From assembly GCA_030323885.1 (NCBI GenBank), contig CM059186.1, positions 25,687,849 through 25,751,848 on the forward strand: a stretch of 64,000 bases of DNA, in the 5' to 3' direction. How positions within the stretch are numbered: the first letter of the stretch is position 1; each line of letters starts with the position of its first letter. Both the position numbers and the translations under genes were made by a program. The notes beneath the pieces were generated by a model that worked only from the letters and a program-made list of their open reading frames with translations, was not told where the DNA came from and did not search any database. Of the stretch, positions 30,106 to 41,838 are shown in pieces. Source of the DNA: Branchipolynoe longqiensis (Eukaryota; Annelida; Polychaeta; Phyllodocida; Polynoidae).

Positions 30106-30320
30106 TTTTAAAGTCCGTCTCCTGTGTTGGTTGATCGTGGGATCGTGGGTTCGAATCCTGGTCGAGTCAAACCAATGATTTAAAAATTGATACTTGTCGC
30201 TTCCTAGCCAGACGCTCAGCATTACTAGGATAGGGCAAGGAGCAGTGGAATGAGGAAGACCAGTTGTCTACGACTGAAATTTCCCCTGCTTAAACAAATA
30301 ATGAACCACCAAAAAAATCT
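30106..30320 (+). mobile_element. SINE family 1 head with alternative tail
   Basis: B-box GGTTCGAATCCTGG and 'CCAATGATTTAAAAATTGAT' are followed by GGAGCAGTGGAATGAGGAAG rather than the usual body, ending in A-rich sequence at 30310. Confidence 0.65.
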
Positions 30321-30791
30321 ATATTCTGTCATCAGTTCTGCATTTCCAAAAGGTAGAGTGATATATAATCATCTTTAAAATAAATTCAAATTTCTAGAAA
30401 GGGGAACCATGTGGATATATATCCATAACTTTGGCTTCCAACACTTTTTCCATTGGGTTGTTTACCCGATACAACACTCGAGACAGTGCTGCGGGAGTAA
30501 CTAGACGAAAAATGCTGTCACTAGTTTGCTGACAAAATATGTATTTAGACGAATAACTATATTTTTCTAAAAGAAAACAAAAAAGTGTGTAGCTCATCTG
30601 GTACACAGCGGCTAATATTGTACCATAGTACTAGCTCTAGAGGTCAGATGGCGCCACTTCTAATCTAAATACTCTGCAGGTGGTTTCTACCAGGTGGCGC
30701 CACAATAACTAACCAGGCCTCGAGAACGCCAACGTCGACTTGACGATCTCGGCTTTGAGTAGTTCCCGGGTCACCTTTGCTGGTTTACTAA
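30321..30791. other. No firm gene; weak exon-like stretch at 30711-30791
   Basis: Following AACTAACCAG a frame reads LENANVDLTISALSSSRVTF up to the MITE insertion at 30792 and, with the MITE removed, on to 31510. There is no independent support. Confidence 0.2.
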
Positions 30792-31480
30792 TGGCCCTGT
30801 CAGACTACGACGTAACGACGTCAACGTAGGGAGAACGTGAAGAACGTTGAACTTCTCGGCGTAGTATGCAAATTTGGGCACAAGTTGAACGTGGATGCAG
30901 CGTAGTGGACGAGAGCTTAACGTCGGTAAAGTGTAGTGATACCGTCATTCAACGAGAGAGGACAACGTAATGATGCTCACGGAACGTTATGAACGTTATT
31001 CCATTGCCAGAACTACGTTGCTTTACGTTACCTTATGTTACTTACGTCAGGAAACGGTGGCAAAACGGTAAACCTACGTTGGATGTCCGTTACGCGTCCG
31101 TTAACCCGACGTTTTCACTACGTGGACTGCACGTTCCCCCTGGGATTAATGTGGGTCAACGCAGTGCAACGTAATGCAACGTAGTTGAACGTAGTGACCG
31201 ACGTTTTAATAACGTTTGTTTAACGTCATTGACGTTCGGCGAACGTGTACAGAACGTACGGCGAACGTAAACCCTTACGTTCGAGCTACGTCAAAAGTTT
31301 TGAACATGTCCAAAACCTCGACGTAACTCGACGTAACATGACGTAATGTGACGTAGCTCGATGTCAGTCTAACGTCATCATGACGTCATCATAACGTAAT
31401 CCAATGTACATCAACATAATGATGAAAAATCACCACGTTAGGCTCACGTTCGCTCATTATGTCGTAGTGTGACAGGGGTA
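30792..31480. mobile_element. ACGT-rich Harbinger-like MITE, TAA duplication, copy 2
   Basis: TGGCCCTGTCAGACTACGAC to GTAGTGTGACAGGGGTA, with TAA at 30789-30791 and 31481-31483. Collinear with 27059-27731 over almost its whole length. Confidence 0.8.
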
Positions 31481-31600
31481 TAACTAGTCCGACCTGTCTG
31501 TACCTAGTCACCAGGTGGTAAGGGTACCAGTGCATATACAACAAACACTAGGCATTTCTTAAGTGTCTTAAAAGATTTGGTGTGTATGTGTGTGAAATGG

Positions 31601-31903
31601 TGATGGTTGTGGATTTCAGTCATTTTCTTAGATACATAGTAGGCTGGTGGTTATAATCTATCTCACTTTAGTTTGAAGTAACTCTGATTTAAAATCACTA
31701 ACTTCAGAGATATTTCAAATGTAAATTAATTATGGCGGGCTTGTCAAAACTCTGACTTGTAACATTGCATGCTCTTCTATGTAGCAACACATAGATCTAC
31801 TTAATAAGAACACAGTATTTAAGTTGGATATGTAGTTTCAAATCTAGATAAGTGTTTAAAACAAACAAAGAATTCATGCTTTTATCAGATTACACAACTT
31901 TAA
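31601..31903. mobile_element. TTAA-family MITE, diverged
   Basis: Contains GGTTATAATCTATCTCAC and ends AGATTACACAACTTTAA. The left terminus is worn. Confidence 0.6.
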
Positions 31904-31904
31904 T

Positions 31905-32475
31905 ATTAAAGCTGCATAGTCCGATGATAACATCAAATTTTCAAGTTACTAGTATGTTTGACTAGTGCAAACATGGAAGCTTATGACTATATGAGTAGAC
32001 ATACTTTCGCTCTGAGTCCTCTGCCCCCCCCCTCTCTTCCCTCCCCCCCTCCCCCACCTCTGCACGCCCTACACCCCCCCCCCTCCCCCGTCCCTGCCAC
32101 ACGGGGCCGCGCCCCCTGGGCGCGGTACAACTAACTCCACAGTGATCGTCTGCTGTTTCAAAACCAAAATAATTATCTAAATTGGATTCTGCATATCTAC
32201 CTTCGATACTGGTGCACTTATTAAACATGTGTTGCCACACATATGGGAATAGTGAGGCAAATGAATAGAACCTGTTACTGCAGAAGGCTATGGTGTCAGA
32301 GTTTTGGCAAGCTTGCCAAATTAATTTAGCATGGTTGCACTTCAAATATCTCAAAAGTTACCCACTTAAAATAAAAGTTACTTCAAGCTAAAGTAAGGTA
32401 CATTATAACGATCAACCTAATGTATTTATCTCAGAAAATGTCAAAATCTCAAAAACCATCGGACTGTGCAACTTT
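31905..32475. mobile_element. TTAA-family MITE with an inserted repeat
   Basis: From ATTAAAGCTGCATAGTCCGA to CATCGGACTGTGCAACTTTAA. The segment 31950-32155 is a separate element (ATGGAAGCTTATGACTATAT, then a C-rich stretch and GGGCGCGGTACAACT), also found at 34164-34475. Confidence 0.7.
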
Positions 32476-32689
32476 AATATGATTGGAGCGTGCTTGCCAG
32501 AAGTGGTTCCCTGAGTCACCACTAGCCGGAACTAGCGCCCCCTTCTAGTTCCTCCCACTGCCACCGGGCTAGGGGGCGACACTTGCCAGTCTGTGATCCA
32601 CAACCTCTTACAGTAGTACATCGTCAGATTTTCGCTAATTATATTTGATGATTATTTTGTAACAACATCGACCACCATGATCAAGGTAC

Positions 32690-33022
32690 CAGACGGGATG
32701 GCCGAATGAGTTAGAGCGTCCGTTTCCCGTGCTGGTAGATCGTGAGGTCGTGGGTTCGAACCCTGGTCGAGTGAAACCAATGACTTAAAAATTGATACTT
32801 GTCACTTCCTAGCCAGGCGCTCGGCATTATTAGGACAGGGCAAGGACTGGTGTGCTCAGTGTCAGGATAATGTGACTAAGTGGGATAGCAGGTCATGGGT
32901 GCTGGCGGCCTGGTTTCCCAGTGGAACAGCACTATAAAGTCGCCATGAGTGCACACTGTCACAAGTCGGTACCCGTCCTGATATGACTTTAGATGTTGCT
33001 AGGACGTAAAACAACAACAAAG
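32690..33022 (+). mobile_element. tRNA-derived SINE, family 1, best full-length copy
   Basis: Head AGACGGGATGGCCGAATGAG with B-box GGTTCGAACCC; intact middle and tail. It serves as the uninterrupted reference for the split copies. A short TTAA-MITE fragment follows at 33040-33110. Confidence 0.8.
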
Positions 33023-33110
33023 AAACAAACCATGATCAAGGATGCATAGTCCAATGAAAATATACCATTTTATAAAACCAAAACACTTACCTTGAGTTTA
33101 TCCTACATAC

Positions 33111-33482
33111 AGGACATAAAACCCCAACAACCAACAATTTCCCGACACATGCCATTCTTACACATCTGTGTGGGCGTTATTCTAATTGTATCACCGTCTA
33201 CGTACCTATACATGTAAATATAGCATGGTGAAATAATCAAGCACATTTCACAGTTATCAACACATTCCTACGATCACTGAATGTTCTAGGCACGTCATTA
33301 CAGCAACACGTACACTCAGTGATGTTCCAGGAAAAAAGAAGTATTCTCGAACGAGGGAGTTCTTATATATTATAATAGAGTATACGTCAAGAATTATATT
33401 TGTTTTCAATTATTCTGAAACCTAACCCGCAATATGTCTATCTAACACTCCCGTTTTGTTAGAATGACAATTTATTATTTAA
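33111..33482. other. No gene seen
   Basis: Starts with a scrap of SINE tail (ACATAAAACCCCAACAACCAA); the rest is AT-rich and unassigned. Confidence 0.4.
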
Positions 33483-33810
33483 ATGTGGCATAGTGGTTAC
33501 TGGTTAGAGTGTCTTACTTTTTTCTAGGTCGGACTCCTAATCTGAAGGTCAGTTGTTCGACTCCCTGTGCCCCCACCCACCTCTGCCAATTTGGATTTCT
33601 ACTGCTGTGTATAACTTACAGCATCATCAAAGGCCGGTTGCTCTCATACCATGTCTATGTGGTGTGGGAGGTTAAAAATCCCTTGGGTCGGTAAAAGTGT
33701 AGGCTCGGGCTTTCTATCGACAAACTGTCTAATGGTGAAAACAAGTCTATTCAGACTTATCCATGATAGGCAGTATAAATCTTCAACGAAAAGAAAAAAA
33801 AAAAAAAATG
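33483..33810 (+). mobile_element. tRNA-derived SINE, family 2
   Basis: GGTTAGAGTGTCTTACTTTT to 'CATGATAGGCAGTATAAATC' and an A-rich end at 33790-33808. Confidence 0.8.
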
Positions 33811-34163
33811 TTCATGGCATATTATTAGATGTGTGGGCCTCCCATAGGCTAAGCATTGCCCCAAAAAAGTCCAAATTTAAAATCAGTTAATAGTTCAATT
33901 TTCCAGTTAAACATAACCACTACGAATATGTGTAGGTTTTATGGCAATTTTCAACTTGCGGGCCTCCCATGGGCAAAATTGCAAAATCAGTTGAAATAAT
34001 AATATTGGGTCTGCCCAGGTATACATATATATTAATCTAACATCAACGTGAAATTAGATATTAATAAAATTATTTCAGCAGTTATCATTAATGAACATAG
34101 AAAAGGCACACACACGCAATTGATTAAATTGAAGAACAAACTGGATAAGAGATGAGAGTACAG
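33811..34163. other. No gene seen
   Basis: Two related short blocks (GTGTGGGCCTCCCATAGGC and 'GCGGGCCTCCCATGGGC') are the only structure noted. Confidence 0.4.
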
Positions 34164-34475
34164 ACATGGAAACTTATGACTATATGAGTAGACATAGCGC
34201 AGACATGGAAACTTATGACTATATGAGTAGACATATCGCAGACATGGAAACTTATGACTATATGAGTAGACATAGCGCAGACATGGAAACTTATATATAT
34301 ATGCTTATGAGTAGACACGCTTTCGCTCTGAGTCCTCTCCCCCCTCTCCTCCCTGCCCCACTCCGCCGCTGCACGCCCTACACCCCCCCCCCCCCCCCTT
34401 CCCCCCGTCCCTGCCACACGGGGCCCCGCCCCCTGGGCGCGGTACAACTCCACAGTGATCGTCTGCTGTTATCTA
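34164..34475 (+). repeat. 36-bp tandem repeat (four units) plus C-rich block
   Basis: GACATGGAAACTTATGACTA recurs with a 36-bp step at 34164, 34200, 34236 and 34272, then CTCTGAGTCCTCTCCCCCCT and GGGCGCGGTACAACTCCACA follow. 31950-32155 has the same order with one unit, so unit number differs between copies of one element. Confidence 0.75.
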
Positions 34476-34538
34476 CTGTGTCGCCATTTACACCAAATTT
34501 CTGATAAGTCTAAGGCTCACGCTAATTAGTGCGATAAA

Positions 34539-34800
34539 TGTGTGGGTAGTGTCACCCACACACGCACACACACACGCACACACGCACGTACACGAGAAGA
34601 CCAATCCCAACAAATAATCTTATCGTAATATCATGTTATATGTTATAATGTTATCGCGCTATATGTCATTACCACGAGCAGCGGAGACATAACAAGTTGC
34701 AGCCGTTTAACTCTTCAGCAACTGTGGCAGTTCTTATCATTGTTGAACATTTTTATTCTTCTTCTGTTTTATTTATGCTTAATTAGCAGGCGCGACAGTG

Positions 34801-34852
<52 letters not shown>

Positions 34853-34860
34853 ATAACTCT
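34539..34860. repeat. (CA)n at 34548-34600 and (TA)n at 34801-34850
   Basis: Simple repeats with unassigned sequence between them. Confidence 0.7.
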
Positions 34861-34929
34861 GCCTTTTTGGATACGTGTTTAATTAAGTAGGTATGCATAG
34901 ATCTACATGTTTAAATATGTAATAATGCA

Positions 34930-35650
34930 TATGTGCTTAAATATATATGCATATGTTTAAATATGTATACATGCATAGATGTTTAAATATGTATCTCTGT
35001 ACGCATGCTGAGATATGTATATATGTATACATGTATATATGTATGCATGTATACATGCATGCATGTATGTATACATGTATGTATGGATGTAGGCATGTAT
35101 GTATGTACATATGTACATGTATGTATGTACATATGTACATGTGTATGTATGTATTATATGTGTATATATGTATGTATACACCTATATGTGTATGTATATA
35201 TGTACATGTATATATGTAGATATATTGATATATGTATGCACGTATATATACATGCATATATATGTACATATGTACATATGTATATATGTATACATATTTA
35301 TATATGTGTATGTATTCATCTATATATGTGTATGTATATATGTACATGTATATATGTAGATATATTGATTTACGTATGCACGAATATATACATGCATATA
35401 TATATATATTTATATCTACATATGTGTATATGTATGCATATTTATATATGTGCATGTATACATCTATATGTGTATGTATATATGTACATGTATATGTAGA
35501 TATATTCATATATGTATGCATGTATATATCATATGCATGCATATATACATATGTATATAAGTATACATATGTATATACACATATACTATATATACAATAT
35601 TACATCTTCATATATACACGATATATTACATAGGATATATATGCTATGTA
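34930..35650. repeat. TATG/TACA-type satellite with higher-order repetition
   Basis: Built of ATGTATGTATACATG-like words. A longer block (GTATATATGTACATGTATATATGTAGATATATTGAT...) recurs at about 35195, 35332 and 35470 (shorter variant). The open frames in all directions are artefacts of the composition. Confidence 0.8.
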
Positions 35651-35697
35651 AATTTGGTAATATATGCACACGCACACACACATATAAGGCCCTGTCA

Positions 35698-35864
35698 CAC
35701 TATGGCATAAGTGGTATTCGTTAAAGACCACTGGTGTACGTACGCTGAGATAAGTTATGGGTAAGTTTGGCATAAGTTGTAATTTTGAGCATGTTCAAAA
35801 TTTCGCTGTATGACAGCGTATGTCGTCATACGCTGACGCAATACGGCATAGTGTGACAGGGCCT
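35698..35864. mobile_element. Short Harbinger-like MITE (GGCCCTGTCACACTA ends)
   Basis: GGCCCTGTCACACTATGGCA and TGCCATAGTGTGACAGGGCC-type ends are inverted around 167 bp, preceded by TAA. The ends match the 27059 and 30792 elements but the interior lacks the AACGT array. Confidence 0.75.
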
Positions 35865-35895
35865 TTATCACGTGTAATAAGCTCTGTAGTGGCCC

Positions 35896-36132
35896 CCCCC
35901 CCCCCCGCCCCTGCGGATAGAAAGCCCAAGCCTACACTTTTACCGACACAAGGGATTTTTAACCTCCCACACCACATAGACATGGTATGAGAGCAACTGG
36001 CCTTTGATGACGCTGTAAGTTATACACAGTGGTTGAAATCCAAATTGGCAGAGGTGGGGGCACAGAGAATTGAACCACTGACCTTCAGATTAGGAGTCCG
36101 ACCTAGAAAAATGTCAGACACTCTAAACAGTC

Positions 36133-36133
<1 letters not shown>
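35896..36133 (-). mobile_element. tRNA-derived SINE, family 2, inverted; flanked by poly-C and (TA)n
   Basis: Complement of the 3187 and 33483 copies. A C-run (35890-35906) and (TA)n at 36137-36184 lie at its edges. Confidence 0.75.
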
Positions 36134-36184
<51 letters not shown>

Positions 36185-36186
<2 letters not shown>

Positions 36187-36600
36187 TGAAAAGCATGACC
36201 TGTCGACACCCACCATGCACAAGGTCAGTGACGCGCCGCCAGATAACCATACACCAACTTGTTTATAGCACGCATGCGCACAGCCGGTTGTTTTTATTTC
36301 CTTTTTATCCCTATTTAAATTGACTGTTAAAAGCGCCAACTGACGTCACTATCACTACTAGAGCCGCACATATCAGTCTGTTTATTCAGCACGTGGCATT
36401 GCGTTGCTTATCCACTACTGATTTGGGAGGCGACCATGCTGGGTCGAGCTCCTCGAATTGTCGGTCGGCTCTCAGAACCATTACCCGACATGTGTTGTCT
36501 CTTGTTGCATTAGTTGATTAAGCAAGGGGAGTTTCAATCGCGGACAATTGGTCTTCCTCATTCCACTGCTCCTTGCCCTACTAACAATGATGCTGTTGAA
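36185..36600. other. No gene; one SINE tail fragment
   Basis: The only identified piece is an inverted SINE tail at 36538-36590 (GGTCTTCCTCATTCCACTGC). Confidence 0.4.
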
Positions 36601-36805
36601 CGTACCGGCATTCATACTTCTCCGGTACGTTCAACTACGTTTGACTACGTTTGACTACGTTTGACTACGTTTGACTACGTTTGACTACGTTTGACTACGT
36701 TCGACTACGTTCGACTACGTTCGACTACGTTCGACTACGTTCGACTACGTTAGCCTCCACTACGTTCAACTACGTCCACTAACATGTATGTGACCGGGCC
36801 TTTAG
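36600..36805. repeat. 10-bp tandem repeat TACGTTTGAC / TACGTTCGAC
   Basis: About 14 units between 36630 and 36750. The flanks (GAACGTACCGGCATTC before, CCGGTACGTTCAAC at the start) resemble the ACGT-rich MITE interiors, so this may be an amplified remnant of one. Confidence 0.7.
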
Positions 36806-36858
36806 GTAGCAAGCAAAAAGTATTACTTTTTATGTCATTGGTTTGACTCGACAAGGTT

Positions 36859-37430
36859 TGGTTGGTTGTTGGGGTTTTATGTCCTGGTAACATCTATGAC
36901 AAAGAAACTTATTTATTTTGGCCACATCATTCGTCAGAGTTCAATATACCGTACATTGTTGGAAGGGAAGGTGAATGGCAGCAGAGGGAGAGGAAGACCA
37001 AGAACATCATGGTTTACAAATATTTCACAGTGGACAGGCTTGAATTATTCTCAGTCTATCAGAACAGCACACCATCGGGACAAGTGGAGAACCATTGCAT
37101 CCAACCCTCGACTAGAGGACGGAACTATTGATTGATTGAACATCTATGACAGTGCACACTCGTGGTGACTTTATAGTACTGCTCCACTGGGTGACCAGGC
37201 CACCAGCACCATGACCTGATATTCCACTCAGATACATTATCCTGACACTGAGCCACCCAGTCCTTGCGCTTTCCTAATAATGCCGAGTGCCTGGATAGGA
37301 AGCGACAAGTATACATTTTAAAGTCATTGGTTTGACTCGACCAGGGTTCAAACCCACTGATTTGAATCCCACGATCTACCGAAATGGGAGATGGATGCTC
37401 AACTCATTCGGTCTGGTGTCTCTCGACCCG
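36859..37430 (-). mobile_element. SINE family 1 split by a LINE fragment
   Basis: Tail part 36859-36900, body and head 37139-37430. The two join at AACATCTATGAC, present on both sides of the LINE. Confidence 0.8.
36901..37138 (+). mobile_element. 5'-truncated LINE insertion with 12-bp target duplication
   Basis: Encodes the last ~75 residues of the LINE (KKLIYFGHIIRQSS...LEDGTID) in one open frame, then ATTGATTGATTG. Flanked by AACATCTATGAC at 36889-36900 and 37139-37150. More than 95% like the copy at 54697-54924 by eye, so recent. Confidence 0.9.
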
Positions 37431-37503
37431 GGTTCGCGTTCGAATTGCATGACCTACCAAGACAGGAGGTGGGCATTCAACTGGTGCAATGATGCAACAT
37501 CTT

Positions 37504-37787
37504 AATGCCTGGTACACACCTACCGTATACGATTCGTGCACTAAAACTCGCGACTCGACCCGACCCGACCAGCTTAAAACTGAAAACGGCCCGATTCATT
37601 TTTCTAATCGCGAATCGCAATCGTAATCGGCCCGTCTTAGCCCTAAAACTGAGGTTTTAGTCGCGAATCGCAATCGCTAGGTGTACGCTCCCCGCGCACA
37701 CTTCGCGATTTTTGTGTGCAAAACGGGCAGTTTTAGATCGTATACGGTAGGTGGGTGCACACAAATGGTAGGTGTGTACTAGGCATA
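37504..37787. mobile_element. MITE, 'ATGCCTGGTACACACC' family
   Basis: ATGCCTGGTACACACCTACC and its complement enclose 280 bp with internal inverted blocks (GCGAATCGCAATCG). Second copy at 50895-51170. Confidence 0.75.
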
Positions 37788-37869
37788 AGAGTGCGTTAAT
37801 ACTTTGACCTGTTTTACAGATGTGTACTTCACAACAACAAAAGAATGCTGGTGATGGAAGTCGCATTAT

Positions 37870-38228
37870 ACTCTGACCAGAAGGGATAGCTGAATCAGTT
37901 GAGCGTCCGTCTCCCATTTTGGTAGATGGTGGGATTCGAACCCATGGGTTATTTCAAACCCTGTTCAGGTCAAACCAATGACTTACAAATTGATACTTGT
38001 CACTTCCTAGCCAGGCGCTCAGCATTATTAGGATAGGGCAAGGACTGGTTGTCTCAGTGTCAGGATAATATGTCTGAGTGGGATATCAGGTCATAATGCT
38101 GATGGCCTGGTCTCACAGTAGGGCAGCACTATAAAATCGCCATGAGTGCACATTGTCACAAGTCGGTACCCATCCTGATATGACCTTAGATGTTGCCAGG
38201 ACGCAAAGCTCCAACAGCCAACCAACCT
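37870..38228 (+). mobile_element. tRNA-derived SINE, family 1
   Basis: Head GGGATAGCTGAATCAGTTGA, tail CTCCAACAGCCAACCAACC. Inverted tail fragments of the same family lie at 38295-38360 and 38447-38510. Confidence 0.75.
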
Positions 38229-38689
38229 CATTATATTTTCACCTGATTTTGAGAAGGGTGCTCCGCAGTCTAATTTCAAACAGCATGGGTTGATTGATTG
38301 GTTGGTTTTTGGAGTTTTATGTCCTGGCAACATCTAAGGTCATATCAGGACAGCCATCACTGATTGATTCCTTGACCACAGAGACTGCTTCAGATGATTA
38401 ATTGTCATTAACAATTCAGAGCCTTACTCGTGGTGAGTAAAAATGTGGATGGTTGGTTGTTGGAGTTTTACGTCCTGGCAACATATAAGGTCATATCAAG
38501 ACTCGTCCCGGAGATATGTCAATAATTGTGCCTTTTAGGATACAATCATGCGATGGGCAAAATGTGGATGTTTGAGACTAGACTAGATTGAATAATTATT
38601 GCAAATATTGTGAAGTGGCTGGCATTATCGCCGCATATATATCGTCTGGACCAAGGGCCAGAATGTGGGCTATTATTACAGTTTACTGA

Positions 38690-39745
38690 GCTCAGTCAGG
38701 CATGCGCAACCCACGTGATCTCTGTGATGGAACATGCATGGACCAGCATGTTAAAGTCGCCTGGTATAGGCCACAGAAGCCACAGTTGTACACCGCCAAA
38801 TGCTCTCCAAGCACACCTTTGCTTAGTCTTTTCAATGACTACAACTGAATATGTGGGGAGAGACTGCTGAGATTTGCAATGCATGAAGGACATCACGGTT
38901 GGGTTTCCCCTATCACGTGACCTAGAACTTAGAAGGGTTGTGTGGAAACCAAGTGAACTAAGATGGCGGCCACATAAAGCTCTCAATTCGACTAGATGAT
39001 TTCATAATATATTCATCCCTAAAGTCATTGGCTATGATAAATACAGTAAAACCCCGTTAAACCAAACTTGAAGGGACCCTAGACATTTGTTTGGATTAAC
39101 CGATCATTGGTTTAACCGTGCTTTGACTTTGACTTTGACTTGGCTTTGGCAAAAACACGGGTGTATTATGAACGTAATATACAATGTATGTGGACACTTT
39201 GATTAATGTTTTTTTTATGTATATGCAGTTTAACCCCGTTAAACCAAGCTTGGTTAAATTAAACAATCAGTTAATCCAAACTTTTTTCGGTGGCCCGGCA
39301 AAATACTACCATTTATCATATAAAAAAGTCTTTGATGACCTTATAATCACATGAAAGTTTGGTTTGACTGTGCCAGAAGTGGCCTGGGGCCCAACAATTT
39401 TGTTTGGATTAACCGATAATTTGGATTAACCGACTTTGGTTTAACCAACTTTTTTATATGATAAATGGTAGTATTTTGCCAGGCCGCTGACATTTTTTTG
39501 GATTAACTGATCGTTTGGTTTAACTGAGCATGGTTTAACGGGGTTGTACTTTAAGCAGTTGAACTAAGTATTTCGCACATTAGATTGCACATTCCCACAC
39601 TTTTTCTACGGGGTTGTCTTGCAGCCATGTCAGTGCTGCAGGACTAAAAACAACGCAGCAGGAGCAACGGTGTGCTTGGAGAGCATTTGTCAGAGTACAG
39701 CTCCATTCCTAATGGAATGGCCTATACCGTGTGACTTTAAGACTG
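38690..39745. mobile_element. Inverted pair of ~130-bp sequences around a MITE
   Basis: 38730-38880 (for example CAAATGCTCTCCAAGCACAC) and 39615-39745 (GTGTGCTTGGAGAGCATTTG) are inverted copies with about 75% identity, and the MITE at 39043-39551 lies between them. Could be TIRs of a larger element or a palindromic duplication. Confidence 0.45.
39043..39551. mobile_element. MITE, 'GTTAAACC' family, copy 2
   Basis: CAGTAAAACCCCGTTAAACC to GGTTTAACGGGGTTGTAC. Confidence 0.75.
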
Positions 39746-40078
39746 GGACAAGTGAAACATATTTGTTGGTGCTTTACGTCCTAACAACATCTAAGGTCAT
39801 ATCAGGTCAGGGGGGTGAAACATGTAGACTGACAGTGAGAAGCAGTATAGTCATAAACAAGTCTTCTTCACAATTAATCTCAGTTCCATCTTTCATTTTG
39901 TTACAGAATGAATCAAATTAGACAAATTGATGGTTACTCTTAATTGCAAAGACCAGCCAGTGGTAGTTTATGTGGTCAATTAACTGCATTAATAGATTGG
40001 GGTTTGGCATCCAGCCAATACTTGAGGTCCTGTTAGGATGGGTACACACTTATTACACAGTCATGGTGGTTTATAGTA

Positions 40079-40558
40079 CAGTACAACCCCGTTAAACCAA
40101 GCTCGCTTAAACCAACTGATCGGTTAATCCAAACTTTTTTCGGCAGCCGGCAAAATACTACCATTTATCATATAAAAAAGTTGGTTAAACCAAAGTCAGT
40201 TAATCCAAAGTATTGGTTAATCCAAACAAATTTGTCGGCCCCAGGCCACTTCCGGCACAGTTAAATCAAACTTTCATGTGGTTTTAAGGTCATCTGAGAA
40301 TTTTATATATGATAAATGGTAGTATGTTGCCAGGTCGCCGAAAAAAGTTTGGATTAACCGATCGTTTGATTTAACCGAGGTTGGTTTAATGGGGTTAAAC
40401 TGTAACAATAATCATAGTTTCCACATACATTGTACATTCATAATGCATCCCCCTTTTTGCCAAAGCCAAGTCAAAGTCAAAGCTCGGTTAAACCAATGAT
40501 CGCTTAATCCAAACAAATTTCTAGGGTGCCTTCAAGTTTGGTTTAAGGGGCTATACTG
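40079..40558. mobile_element. MITE, 'GTTAAACC' family, copy 3
   Basis: CAGTACAACCCCGTTAAACC to GTTTAAGGGGCTATACTG, TA at the borders. Confidence 0.75.
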
Positions 40559-40884
40559 TACTATCCAAATGAGAGTGCAAATTCTAGATGCAGTTAGTTC
40601 TAGTTATGCAATGCACAATTGAACAGACCTTTTGCAGTCTAAACAATGAAGCATGCATCCCCGTGAAATGCGTTTCATTTAGCCATCGCATTTGAACAAT
40701 TCTACTCCCATGGAAACTTCCTAATGTGGCTATGTTCAAAATTCATGGTAGGATTTTCTGATTTTCAACGGCTATCTACACGAAAAAAGAAATCTAGTCG
40801 CACATAAAATGACCAGTAAATATTTGTAAACGTGAAAGGTAGTAAGTCATCCACTCGACACCGATTGAGTTTTTAATTAGTAAC

Positions 40885-41140
40885 TGAGACTGTCTCAAAA
40901 GGTGCTAAGCAATATGGAACAAAACTTTGTGCACAGTAACGATCAACACACTATCTACTTATGCATTTGCTCAGGATAAACTGATTTGTTTTTTACATGG
41001 TGTTTCATAATACCAATAGAATACATATTGATTTGAAGCAAATGTCCTTGTGTTTTAAGTGTAGCCGTTTCTGTGCTGTTTTGTTTCAATCGTTACTATG
41101 GACAAAAAAACGAAGAGTTAGCACCTTTTGAGACAGGCTC
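40885..41140. mobile_element. MITE, 'CTGTCTCAAAAGGTGCTAA' ends
   Basis: GAGACTGTCTCAAAAGGTGC and its complement (GCACCTTTTGAGACAGGCTC) are inverted around 256 bp. Only copy seen here. Confidence 0.65.
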
Positions 41141-41500
41141 AACTACATACATTCACATATATATATATATATATATATTTATATAAATTTCTATTTATTG
41201 GTCGCTGTCCACGTGCTCCTGTAGTCAAAATGCATGTCAATTAGCATTTGAATAAATTTGGGTTATCAGTGTGACTGACGGACCCAAATAATGGAAACAA
41301 GTTTTCTATTACACTGATAATTTACATATTCCAGCCATCGGTGTTCTAGTTTTTTTTGTGTAGTGTTTTTTTCTAACGCCATCCCAACGTGTCTCCTTTT
41401 TCATTTGGCCCATTAATGATAAAGCGGTAGATCAGCCATGTTCTTTTTTTACGCTGTCGTGTCGCCAAAATGTAGGTCATCCAGAAAGGTGTGCCCGCCA
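41141..41500. other. No gene; (TA)n at 41157-41178
   Basis: Unassigned AT-rich sequence after a short TA run. Confidence 0.4.
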
Positions 41501-41502
41501 CT

Positions 41503-41755
41503 TAAAGCTGCATAGTCCGATGAAAACATCAAATTTTCAAAACTAGATTTGATTCCACATACCTAAGTTATATACTGGTGGACTTATCAAGCATTTGTCA
41601 CCACATAGAATGGAACGCGGAGAAGTCTATGGTGTTAGAGTTTTGGCGTGCTTGCCAAAATAAATGTTGTACATTGGCACCTCAAATATCCCAAAGGTTA
41701 GCCATTTAAAATAAAAGTTACTTCAAAATAAAGCAACATAGATTATACTTCACGC
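41503..41755. mobile_element. Left part of a TTAA-family MITE
   Basis: TTAAAGCTGCATAGTCCGAT to 'AAAGCAACATAGATTATAC'; the right end is missing. Confidence 0.7.
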
Positions 41756-41838
41756 TGCGGAGACAGATTACTATAATATGGGCCTTTATTTCAGATGCTA
41801 AATGTTGTTACAAGTTAAGGGTAAGTAAAGTAGTCAAA

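Noticed and set aside
30711..31510. An exon split by the Harbinger-like MITE
   Set aside because: Only about 37 open codons after removing the MITE, an upstream stop just before the assumed acceptor and no neighbouring exon; chance is more likely.
32700..32780. tRNA genes at the many GGTTCGAAYCC boxes
   Set aside because: The A and B boxes are followed by conserved SINE bodies and the acceptor stems do not pair; these are SINE promoters.
34937..35633. Tyr/Ile/Met-rich frames on both strands
   Set aside because: Artefact of TATG/TACA simple repeats.
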